Shown here: one piece after another, positions 18,661 through 26,739 of the stretch
Layout of the letters: every line of letters starts with the position of its first letter
Numbering within the stretch: the stretch's first letter is position 1
NCBI GenBank assembly: GCA_013178155.1
Contig: JABLXH010000016.1
Location: 1 to 64,000 of the forward strand
Length of the DNA stretch: 64,000 bases
Source: Armatimonadota bacterium
Lineage (GTDB): Bacteria; Armatimonadota; Zipacnadia; Zipacnadales; UBA11051
Direction of reading: 5' to 3'
Made by a program: the position numbers and the translations under genes
Notes under the pieces: generated by a model
What the model was told of the DNA's origin: nothing
Databases searched by the model: none
Seen by the model: the letters and a program-made list of their open reading frames with translations, nothing else

Positions 18661-20271
18661 ATGCAGATGGCTTACGCTGTCACGAACGCGGAACTTTTCC
18701 ACGGCGCTGCCGCCGACCCTGCGGCGTCGGCCCTGGCCGTCAGTGGAGGGCGCATTGCCTGCGTGGGGAGCACAGCGGATGCGGTGGCGGTGGCTGGTCC
18801 GGGCGCTCGGGTCGTGGACCTGCAGGGCCGCTTCCTGTGTCCGGGCTTTGTGGACTGCCATGTGCACCTGTCCTGGCTGGCCATGACCTTAAGCGGCCGC
18901 ACTGTGGACTGCGATGGCACCCGCACGCTGCAGGAGACGCTGCAGCGTGTGCGGGAGGCTCTGCCCCGCGCCGTGGTCGGCGGCTGGCTCAGGGGCCGAG
19001 GCTGGGACAAGAACCAGTGGCCCGGTGACCTCTTCCCCACCGCGCGCGACCTCGATACCGTTACGGGTGACGTGCCCGCAGCTCTGGCTTCCCACGACGG
19101 GCATTCGGTCTGGGCCAACTCCGCGGCACTGCGGGCTGCACGGGTGACCCAGGAGACTCCCGACCCGCCGGGCGGGCGCATCATCCGTGACGCCACCGGA
19201 CAGCCGACGGGAGTGTTGCAGGAGGCAGCGGCGGCACTCATCTGGGATGCCATGCCGAACCCGCTCCGCGAGGAGATCAGCGCTGCCCTGCGCGAGGCCC
19301 TGCCGCAACTGTCCGCGCTGGGGCTTACCGGGCTGCACAACTGCGAGGCGGGCGATGGCCGCAGCGCCATCCTGCAGTTGCGGGACGGCGGCGCACTGCC
19401 ACTGCGAATCGCTCACTACCACCCCGCCGACCAGTTCGAAGAGGTCGTCGAGCTGACGCGCAGCGGCGGTGGTGAAGACCAGTGGGTGCGCCTGGGGGGC
19501 TTGAAGGTCTTCGTAGATGGGGCCCTCGGTGGGCAGACCGCGGCTATGCTCGAACCCTACGAGGGCTCCGAGCAGGCCGGGCTACTGACCATGGACCCGG
19601 AGGAGTTCGCAAATCTGGCCTGGCGAGCGACCGAGGCGGGGCTGGCCCTGGCCGTCCATGCCATCGGCGACCGCGCAGTGCGCATGGTGCTCGATGGCTT
19701 CCGGCAGGTACGGAGCGCCTGGTCGGGGCCCTGGCCCCGGCACCGCATTGAGCATGCGCAGCACGTCCACCCCGCCGACCAGCCATGCTTCGGGCAACTG
19801 GAGATCATCGCCTCGGTGCAGCCGGCGCACATGCTGGCCGACATCGTCACCTGTGAGCGGCACCTGGGTGCCCGGAGCCGATGGGCCTTCCCGCTGCGGT
19901 CGCTGCTGCAGGGAGGGGCCAGGCTGGCCTTCGGCTCGGATGCGCCCGTGGAGACCGTGGACCCACTGGTCGGCCTGCGCTCGGCTGTCCAGCGCCGCCG
20001 TCACGACGGCACCCCGGCCGAGGGCTGGTACCCGGAGCAGAAGCTGACCGTGGCGGAAGCGCTGCGCGGGTACACGCTGGACGCGGCCTACGCCTCGGGC
20101 GAGGAGGCCGCCAGGGGGAGCCTCGAACCGGGCAAGCTGGCTGACTTCGTGGTCCTCTCCCGCAATCCGCTCACCACGCCGCCTGATGAGCTGCAGGACG
20201 TCCGGGTTGAGGCCACCGTGGTCGGCGGGCGACCCACCTACGACCCCCAGGGCCTGTTTGGCGCCCCCTGA
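18661..20271 (+). CDS. YtcJ-like metal-dependent amidohydrolase
   Basis: A cytoplasmic amidohydrolase-superfamily enzyme of the Amidohydro_3/YtcJ group (536 aa, typical length). A small beta-domain (AVSGGRIACVGSTADA, ...GRFLCPGFVDCHVHL) surrounds a TIM barrel. Metal-ligand motifs are H67-V-H69 near the N-terminus, HAIGDRA near 333, and GSDAPVE near 426; the ending SLEPGKLADFVVLSRNPL is classic for the family. ATG 18661 is chosen because homology starts at once; a second in-frame ATG lies 6 nt on. It is divergent from subtilase B and nearly touches the convergent gene at 20278. The substrate is unknown for most of this family. Confidence 0.88.
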   Translation: MQMAYAVTNAELFHGAAADPAASALAVSGGRIACVGSTADAVAVAGPGARVVDLQGRFLCPGFVDCHVHLSWLAMTLSGRTVDCDGTRTLQETLQRVREALPRAVVGGWLRGRGWDKNQWPGDLFPTARDLDTVTGDVPAALASHDGHSVWANSAALRAARVTQETPDPPGGRIIRDATGQPTGVLQEAAAALIWDAMPNPLREEISAALREALPQLSALGLTGLHNCEAGDGRSAILQLRDGGALPLRIAHYHPADQFEEVVELTRSGGGEDQWVRLGGLKVFVDGALGGQTAAMLEPYEGSEQAGLLTMDPEEFANLAWRATEAGLALAVHAIGDRAVRMVLDGFRQVRSAWSGPWPRHRIEHAQHVHPADQPCFGQLEIIASVQPAHMLADIVTCERHLGARSRWAFPLRSLLQGGARLAFGSDAPVETVDPLVGLRSAVQRRRHDGTPAEGWYPEQKLTVAEALRGYTLDAAYASGEEAARGSLEPGKLADFVVLSRNPLTTPPDELQDVRVEATVVGGRPTYDPQGLFGAP

Positions 20272-20277
20272 GCCAGC

Positions 20278-22752
20278 CTATTGCCAGACCTGCAGCCGCA
20301 CCGGGCCCCCGGCGTCCGGCAGGCGGACCAGAAGCGTGAACCCGCAGAGGCCGTCGCCATCGGGCCAGGCCGAGTACCACGGCTCGTCGGGGTGACCCGG
20401 CCCCAGCAGCCGGCGGCCGGCGGCATCCACTTGGCGGGCGTGGAGAGACCTGTCTGGTCGCATCCCGCCGATGCGCAGAGGGACCCAGTTGGCCCCGCCC
20501 TCCAGCACCATCTCGGCGCGGCCCGCCTCGGTCCGCACTTCCGGCGGGTCGGCGCTAAGGACCGTGCCAACCGTGGCCCTGAGCCGCAGCGGGCTCAGCG
20601 CCCAGCGCACACGCTCCTGCTCCATCACCGTGTGATCCGTGGAGTTGTCGCCCCACACCATCTGCACGGCCCGGTAGTGGATGCGGCTGCCCGCGGGCAC
20701 TTCCTTCACCGGCTCCACCGGCACCACCGCGATGTCGCGAGCGTACGCCCCGTCAATCTCATCGTTCGCGCCAGTGCAGAAGACGTAGACACCGGGGCTA
20801 ACCTGCTGCTCTCCCAGCCGCACGTCCCAGTCCAGGAGCACGAAGCCGGGGTTGCCGGTAATGTCGCTGCACGGAATGCCGTTCTCCAGCCCGTTGGACG
20901 CCCGGTAGAGACAGGCCAGCGGGTAGTCACCCAGGGGCGCGCCGTTGGCCACGACCGTTCGCTCGTAGGTCAGATCGCCGGCCTGTGACCCACCTTCCGG
21001 TCCCGTGTAGGCGAACCGCATGAAGGCCATGGGGTTGAGGGCATGGTGGCGCAGGAAGAAGAGGCGGGCCTCCCGAGAGGTGTCCAGCCGCACGGCGCGC
21101 CTGGCCGTAAGCGACACCTCGGTGAACACCCGTGTCATGTCGTCGTGGGCCGTCTCCCAGACGCGGACTGTCCCGGCGACCGCGCCGTCGGGGGTCGCCG
21201 CCTCGACGGTGTACTCGATCAGGAAAGGAGATGTCTCGCGCATGGTCACGAACCCCGGCATCAAGCCCTGGTACGCTCCCTGCTCATCCCAGCACCCGAA
21301 GAAGGTCGGAAGAATGGCCGAGGCGGACCGCGAGACGAGTTGGCTGTAAATGCGCCGGAAGTCATTCAGGCGCAGCTCGTTCCCGGGCGTGAGAGCGCCG
21401 GGGTACGGACCCGTAGTCAGGGTATGCGCTTCCAGACCCCCGAGGGTCACCTGGAGTAGGAGCGGGTCACCGATGTTGTCCAGGCTCGTGAGGTAGAGCG
21501 CCTCGCGGTCCGACAGACCGTGGTAGAGGTGCTCCGCGCGCACCTCGCGCAACTCGTCTGGCTCCAGCGGCAGTGGATAAGTCATCGTCGCCCAGCCCGG
21601 TTCGCCGGCTTCGGCGTGCAGTTCGGGGAAGTTGAGGCCGAACTGGGGAACAATGGGCAGTGGCAGGCCGCTGCCGTCGCGCAGGACGCCCCCGGTGATG
21701 CCTCCCCACGGGTCGCGCTGGTCCACCACAACAGTGCGGCGGCGGGAGTCATTGTGCACGGTGAAGCGGGTCCCGGCCCGCAGCCCCCGCGGTGGAGACG
21801 GCGTGCCGGAGGTCACCGCCGTCAGCGCATAGACACCCCGGGCCGCGTCGTAGCCCTGACAGGTCCCCATGTCCATGGTGAAGGCCTGGGCGGGCAGTGG
21901 CGCGGCTTCCGCGGCCAACACGGCCGCCGCCCCATCTGCCGACGAGGCCGTTGCCAGCATGATGCCGACTTCCTGCGCAGCGCCAGGCTGCCAGGGCAGC
22001 TCAGTGGCCATGCGAGACAGCGAGACCGCGCCATCGGACAGGCCCAATTGTGGGCTGCCGTCGGTGGTCGTGACCCGCAGCGCCACGGCGGGGTCGCCAG
22101 CGACAACGCAGCCCGCATCCGCCGCACGCGCGCGGGCCCGGAGCCCAACCACGTCCAGGCCCATGGCTGTGGGAGAAACCGCCGCAGGGGACCGATGTCC
22201 GTCGGCGGCCCGGTAGACGTACAGACCGCGGTTCACCCACTCCCCCGTGGGCAGCAGGAAAGCCGCGACCAGGTAGACCCGGTCTTCATGGCAGTAGAGA
22301 CTGAGTTCTGCCAGGCCGGGCCAGGCCGTGTCCCCATCCGAGAGAACGAGGTTCTCCAGGTGCAGCTCTGCCAGGTATGGGCCCGAGCGCAGGGGGTGGT
22401 AGTGGGCAGCCGGTCCGCCGGTGCCCTTGAACCGGTGGCCATCCTGCCGAAGCCACAGCCCACCGACCCGCGCCAGCTCTGTCTCCCCGCCGGCCGTGAG
22501 CATCTGCACCAGAGGTCCGTGCCGGACGTCCACAACCAGCCGGTACCGACTGGTGGTGACGGTACAGCCGTCGGTTCGGCTGCTGAGGCGTACAGTCGCC
22601 GCAGCGGGCACAGCGGCCGCAAGAATGCCGACGAGGGCCAGAAGGCACCGGCTGCGGCGCTGGGTCACCGGGGGCCAAGGCAGCTTCGCCTCGGTGCCCT
22701 CGCAGGCGGCCCCAGCACGCCCGCCGCCATACCTGGAAGCTGCCCTGAACAT
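20278..22752 (-). CDS. Large secreted protein of unknown family
   Basis: Not recognised. The 824-aa product starts at ATG 22752 behind GGGAGG. Its signal sequence (SRCLLALVGILAAAVPAAA) begins about 30 residues in, so a GTG at 22668 is an alternative start giving a normal-length signal. The body is beta-rich with many Leu/Gly/Arg dipeptides and an early segment (TSRYRLVVDVRHG, GLWLRQDGH) like the N-terminal beta-sandwich of large polysaccharide-active enzymes. The C-terminus (SAWPDGDGLCGFTLLVRLPD) also looks beta-sandwich. It is the last gene of a minus-strand run after a LamG-glycosidase, a DUF4838 protein and an acetyltransferase, so a glycan-related role is likely but no catalytic residues can be assigned. 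Confidence 0.65.
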   Translation of the reverse strand: MFRAASRYGGGRAGAACEGTEAKLPWPPVTQRRSRCLLALVGILAAAVPAAATVRLSSRTDGCTVTTSRYRLVVDVRHGPLVQMLTAGGETELARVGGLWLRQDGHRFKGTGGPAAHYHPLRSGPYLAELHLENLVLSDGDTAWPGLAELSLYCHEDRVYLVAAFLLPTGEWVNRGLYVYRAADGHRSPAAVSPTAMGLDVVGLRARARAADAGCVVAGDPAVALRVTTTDGSPQLGLSDGAVSLSRMATELPWQPGAAQEVGIMLATASSADGAAAVLAAEAAPLPAQAFTMDMGTCQGYDAARGVYALTAVTSGTPSPPRGLRAGTRFTVHNDSRRRTVVVDQRDPWGGITGGVLRDGSGLPLPIVPQFGLNFPELHAEAGEPGWATMTYPLPLEPDELREVRAEHLYHGLSDREALYLTSLDNIGDPLLLQVTLGGLEAHTLTTGPYPGALTPGNELRLNDFRRIYSQLVSRSASAILPTFFGCWDEQGAYQGLMPGFVTMRETSPFLIEYTVEAATPDGAVAGTVRVWETAHDDMTRVFTEVSLTARRAVRLDTSREARLFFLRHHALNPMAFMRFAYTGPEGGSQAGDLTYERTVVANGAPLGDYPLACLYRASNGLENGIPCSDITGNPGFVLLDWDVRLGEQQVSPGVYVFCTGANDEIDGAYARDIAVVPVEPVKEVPAGSRIHYRAVQMVWGDNSTDHTVMEQERVRWALSPLRLRATVGTVLSADPPEVRTEAGRAEMVLEGGANWVPLRIGGMRPDRSLHARQVDAAGRRLLGPGHPDEPWYSAWPDGDGLCGFTLLVRLPDAGGPVRLQVWQ

Positions 22753-22802
22753 GTTGCGCCTCCCACCAGCGCCTTGCGGCATCGCAGCAGTAGCCAGGCA
22801 GG

Positions 22803-23720
22803 TCAGTCTTCGCCCAACGCCTCGCGCCACCAGCTCAGAAACGGTTCCGATAGCCACTTCTGCGGCTCAGCGCGGAGCGTGGCCAGGATGGTGTCCACCA
22901 TGGCCCGGGAACGGATGGCGCGCAGGGTGGCCGAGCCGATCCTGCCAAAGCGCACCAGCCCCAGCTCCGCCAGGTACTCGCCCATGAGCCGAAAGTCAAA
23001 CATGGGGAACACGAACACGATCGTCACTTCCTCGCCCGCCTGGCTCTGGCGGTAGTACTCCTGCACGTCCGGGAAACGCGATATGCGACGGTCCAGGGCC
23101 TCTCGGCGCTCGGGCGGCGCCTGCTTCAGTGCCTCCTCGATCAGCCGGCACTGGCAGTAGTGCCCCATCGTGTTGACAGTGAAGTCCACGCCCAGGAAGC
23201 AGTAGTGGGCGTCCCACTGATAAAGGCGCTCCCAGGGGCTGGCCTCCGCGAAGGCCTCATCGCCAAACATGCACGGTCGCAGGCCCCACTTGCCATGGTC
23301 CGCCGTCAGCTCGGCCGCCCGTCGGCCAATGGCGGATATCGAATGGGTGGGGTTATTGCTGCGGATACTGTCAGGCCGCTGGCGGAAGACTTCGGTGATC
23401 ACCCCGGGATAAGAGGGTGAGTTGTCGTAGTCCCAGTCGGCCAGGTCCTGGGTGCCGTTCCACCACAAGGTGGGCACGGCCACCGTCCCTTCGGGGCCCA
23501 CAGCCTGCAGAAAACCCTCGATCACTGTATTGGGGCCGCCGATGACGTGTCCCATACTGCTGAGCGAGCTATGGAACATCACCACATCGCCGGGCCCCAC
23601 ACCCACACTGCGCACCCCGGCGGCCACATCATCCACCGTCACCTGGATAGACTTGTCACCCACTTCGGGCTGCATGGTCTCACTCGCTTTCTGCCGGGCG
23701 TAACCGGCATCGTCGGGCAT
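22803..23720 (-). CDS. AAC(3)-fold N-acetyltransferase family protein
   Basis: A member of the aminoglycoside 3-N-acetyltransferase / YokD fold (PF02522), 305 aa. Visible motifs are VGPGDVVMFHSSLSSMG, FLQAVGPEGTVAVPT and NPTHSISAIGRRA, the acetyl-CoA and His-containing segments of the family. The start ATG 23720 lies 5 bp after the stop of the DUF4838 gene, showing tight operon packing. The next gene follows after 50 bp. Related proteins in environmental bacteria are often far from resistance loci. Here the surroundings are secreted glycosidase-like proteins, so acetylation of an amino sugar or an unrelated small molecule is more plausible than drug resistance. The family is confident; the substrate is not. 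Confidence 0.85.
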   Translation of the reverse strand: MPDDAGYARQKASETMQPEVGDKSIQVTVDDVAAGVRSVGVGPGDVVMFHSSLSSMGHVIGGPNTVIEGFLQAVGPEGTVAVPTLWWNGTQDLADWDYDNSPSYPGVITEVFRQRPDSIRSNNPTHSISAIGRRAAELTADHGKWGLRPCMFGDEAFAEASPWERLYQWDAHYCFLGVDFTVNTMGHYCQCRLIEEALKQAPPERREALDRRISRFPDVQEYYRQSQAGEEVTIVFVFPMFDFRLMGEYLAELGLVRFGRIGSATLRAIRSRAMVDTILATLRAEPQKWLSEPFLSWWREALGED

Positions 23721-23725
23721 GTGGG

Positions 23726-26701
23726 TCACTGCCGGTAGGAGTCCAGCTCCTCCACCGTGCACTCCGCCTCGGTACCGATGAGCATACCCGGGAAGGTGAT
23801 GCCCCCCAGGCCGGTGGCATGGGTGACACGGATGGCGAGCTGGTTCTCAGCGCCCGGCCGCAACCACTTTGCCACGTCCACGGCGATCGGCGTGCCGACC
23901 AGGTCGCCCACGGCCTTCCCCGTTGAGGCGTAGGTACGCTCAGCGACCAGTTCCCCGTTGAGATAGATCCAGGCCTCCTCGTTGACCCGGCGGAGGTACA
24001 GGTACAGGTGTGGCCTGGCCGCCAGCGATCCCGGCACGGTCAGGTTCTGGAAATACCAGCCATAGCCATCCAGCCCCGGAAAGCCCTGCTGCTCCCACCC
24101 CACGCCCCGGTTGATGTGGAGCCTCGCCTGGTCCGGCGCCAGCGCGGCCTCGCGCCACGGGCCGTCGTCCCCCCAGACGGTCAGAGTGCGGGCCGCCTGG
24201 TAATGCCTTGGGTCGGCGTACCACCGTTCAGTGACCCCGCGGTCTTCCGGGTCGGCGACAAAGATCCATTCGGCGGGTAGGAAGATGCGCGACGGCCCAG
24301 GCCCCTCGGCGTCCAGACACGCCTGCCACTTGTCGGTGACGTAGGCTACGTTGCCCACGATCCCCAACGTGCTGATCTCATACTGCTGACAGAGGGCCCT
24401 GAACTCGTCCAGTGCTGCCTGCAGCGCCTGTCGCTCGCCCCGGGGCCGGTTCATCGCGGGGCCATAGACGAAATCGCCGAACTCGTTGTAGTAGCCCAGG
24501 CCCTGGCTCAACTCAAGATAGAGCAGCGGCAGCCGCACCTTCCGGACGCGCTGGCGGATCTCATCGCTGGCGGCCAGGCCCTCGGCCTCCTCGATGTCGC
24601 GGCGCATGGCTGCCATGAACTCGGGCGTGAACATGGGGCCATCAGGGGCATACGAGCATTGCAGGTTGTTCAGCAATGGGTGACCGGATGCCACCCCGCA
24701 GCGGTGCGGTACCGCATGCCATTTCTCCCAGTAGTCCCACAGCCGCAACTGGTACTCCCAAAGGGGGGCCGCAGCCTCCTTGTAGTAGCCGAAGACGAAA
24801 TCATGCAGTAACTCCTTCGTGTTCAGCGCCGGGTTCCAAAGCTGCTTGGCCCATACCCAGGCTCTCATCTCGTCCACATCATTGCCCTCGGACTCATACA
24901 TGATGCCGGCCACGCCGTGCCGAACCATGAAGCGGGTGTTCTCCGCCACGACCTGCCAGTTGGGCATCGGCAGCAGGTAGTGCACATAGTCGGTGGTGTA
25001 GTCCCAGACAAACACCTTGGCCCCGGTGGCCTGCCAGGCCCTGAGCAACTCCTGGAACTCCCTGGACTCCCGCTGGTAGCAGAACTGGTACTTCCACGCG
25101 TGAGAATCCGTGCAGAGCTGGATGATGATGTAGGGGTCCACCTTGAGGTTCGTGGGCGGGCGCGCGTAGTCCAGGTACGCCAGTGAGATCAGGTGATGGT
25201 CCGGAAACTCCTTTTTCACGCCCTCGGCGATGCGGTTCACCATGTAAAAGAAGCTGCCTGAGCGGCCACCATTCTCGTCGTCCAGACGCTTGCACCCCGG
25301 ACAGTCGCAAAAGCCCCTCCCGTCATTGGGCCCGATGGCGGTGATCGTGACCTCCGGGTGATTGCGGAAGATCTCGCAGGTCTTTTCGATGCTAATCCGG
25401 ATGACGTCTTCGTTGGTGTGGCAGAGCTGGCTTGGCTGCCGCTTCCCGTTGACGAGCGCATAGTACTCGGGGTGCTCGGCGAAGTACTGCTCGGTCGGGA
25501 AGTACCACGCATAAGTGTGACCCATCAGGTGGTACCGCAGGCTGCCGCCCCAAGCCATCGGCACCCGGGCATGGGGCGTGTTGGTCCGGTTGTGCAGGGA
25601 CCAGTTCGGCTCGTGCATCTTGAGTATGTACGGGTCGCGCAGCTCCAGAGGCGGCACGTACTTCCGGGGCACGAGACTCACGGTGAGCCGTCGCTGCCGG
25701 GGTGTGTCCACAGAGGTCAATGAGTACCACCGGCAGCCCAGGTCCTCCTCCAGCAGGGCGTAGACGCCGTGCATCAAGCCTCGTCCACTGCCGCCATAGA
25801 GATACACGTTACCGCCAACCACTTCCAGCGCGTACCCCTCAGCCGCCAGGTCCGCGTTCTTCCATGCGCAGCGTGAGTTCGCCAGCAGGCCGGTCCGTCC
25901 GAGGCTGATGACCGGACTGTCGCCTCGGCCGGCCTGCCCCTCGGTTACCACGGGGAACTGTGCGCCGGTGATCAGTCCCAGATAGTGAGCGAGATCAGCG
26001 GCGGCCTTCTGCTCGATGCGACGGGCGTCAGCGGGGATGAGCAGCCGGTAGCGGGCCTCACCTCGGTCGGCCAGCAGCAGCGGCTCGGCCGCCCCGCCCT
26101 GAGGCCGCAAGGCGTTGCGCCACGCGGCCGGCATGTCGGTACGATGCACGGCCGTATCGCCCTCAATGCCCACCGACCCCATGACCGTGAATCCCTCGTA
26201 CTTGACATCTTTGTCCTCAATGTACATGAAAACGTTACACGAACCCTTCAGCCTGCCGGGTTTGAACTTGACGCGGTAGGCGACGGAGACCGTGTTGGGC
26301 GTCACCTCCACCACCGTGTGCTCGCAGTCCAGGTAGCCCTGGTCGTTCTCGATGACCTTCCCCGTCTCCCCCGGTGTGCCGGTGGCCTCCGTCGCGTTCC
26401 AGAAGCCGTGCTTCACAATGGCCAACTGGTTCGTCGGGACATGGTAGCCCAGGTAGAAGCCTGTCAGTGGATCATTCCCCCGGGTGATCACCAGGTAGGT
26501 GTTCGTCAGCAGATGCGTGCCGCCCGGGTACCGGTAGCTGGCCGTGACCGTGTGCCAGACATCGGCCGGCAGGTACCCGGCGACTTCCGTCTCCCCGTTG
26601 AAGGTGACACTTACGTTGCGGGGCCCCGACTGTGCCGCCGCTGGCAACAGCGCCCATAGCAGTGGCACCGCGCCCAGACCGATCGTCAAAGCTGCCTTCA
26701 T
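23726..26701 (-). CDS. Secreted DUF4838 glycosidase-like protein
   Basis: A predicted secreted protein of 991 aa. ATG 26701 follows GAGGAG; the signal is MKAALTIGLGAVPLLWALLPAAAQ. Residues about 15-185 form a beta-sandwich. A segment near 200-330 (LIPADARRIEQKAAADLAHY, ...GSGRGLMHGVYALLEEDLGCRW) matches the alpha-glucuronidase/GH20-type N-domain seen before DUF4838. The DUF4838 barrel follows (about 370-690; GPNDGRGFCDCPGCKRLDDE, KVFVWDYTTDYVHYLLP, GIMYESEGNDVDEMRAWVWAK). The C-terminus (about 830-985) is a beta-galactosidase-like jellyroll (WIYLNGELVAERTY). Such proteins are thought to act on uronic-acid or amino-sugar glycans, but this is not established. It is second in a four-gene minus-strand run. 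Confidence 0.82.
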   Translation of the reverse strand: MKAALTIGLGAVPLLWALLPAAAQSGPRNVSVTFNGETEVAGYLPADVWHTVTASYRYPGGTHLLTNTYLVITRGNDPLTGFYLGYHVPTNQLAIVKHGFWNATEATGTPGETGKVIENDQGYLDCEHTVVEVTPNTVSVAYRVKFKPGRLKGSCNVFMYIEDKDVKYEGFTVMGSVGIEGDTAVHRTDMPAAWRNALRPQGGAAEPLLLADRGEARYRLLIPADARRIEQKAAADLAHYLGLITGAQFPVVTEGQAGRGDSPVISLGRTGLLANSRCAWKNADLAAEGYALEVVGGNVYLYGGSGRGLMHGVYALLEEDLGCRWYSLTSVDTPRQRRLTVSLVPRKYVPPLELRDPYILKMHEPNWSLHNRTNTPHARVPMAWGGSLRYHLMGHTYAWYFPTEQYFAEHPEYYALVNGKRQPSQLCHTNEDVIRISIEKTCEIFRNHPEVTITAIGPNDGRGFCDCPGCKRLDDENGGRSGSFFYMVNRIAEGVKKEFPDHHLISLAYLDYARPPTNLKVDPYIIIQLCTDSHAWKYQFCYQRESREFQELLRAWQATGAKVFVWDYTTDYVHYLLPMPNWQVVAENTRFMVRHGVAGIMYESEGNDVDEMRAWVWAKQLWNPALNTKELLHDFVFGYYKEAAAPLWEYQLRLWDYWEKWHAVPHRCGVASGHPLLNNLQCSYAPDGPMFTPEFMAAMRRDIEEAEGLAASDEIRQRVRKVRLPLLYLELSQGLGYYNEFGDFVYGPAMNRPRGERQALQAALDEFRALCQQYEISTLGIVGNVAYVTDKWQACLDAEGPGPSRIFLPAEWIFVADPEDRGVTERWYADPRHYQAARTLTVWGDDGPWREAALAPDQARLHINRGVGWEQQGFPGLDGYGWYFQNLTVPGSLAARPHLYLYLRRVNEEAWIYLNGELVAERTYASTGKAVGDLVGTPIAVDVAKWLRPGAENQLAIRVTHATGLGGITFPGMLIGTEAECTVEELDSYRQ

Positions 26702-26739
26702 CGTCACTCCTCACTGCGCCGCACGGTGCGGCGCTTTGC

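Noticed and set aside
22803-23720. Antibiotic-resistance gene (aminoglycoside acetyltransferase)
   Set aside because: The fold is AAC(3)-like, but the operon contains glycosidase-type genes and no mobile element, so a resistance call is not supported.
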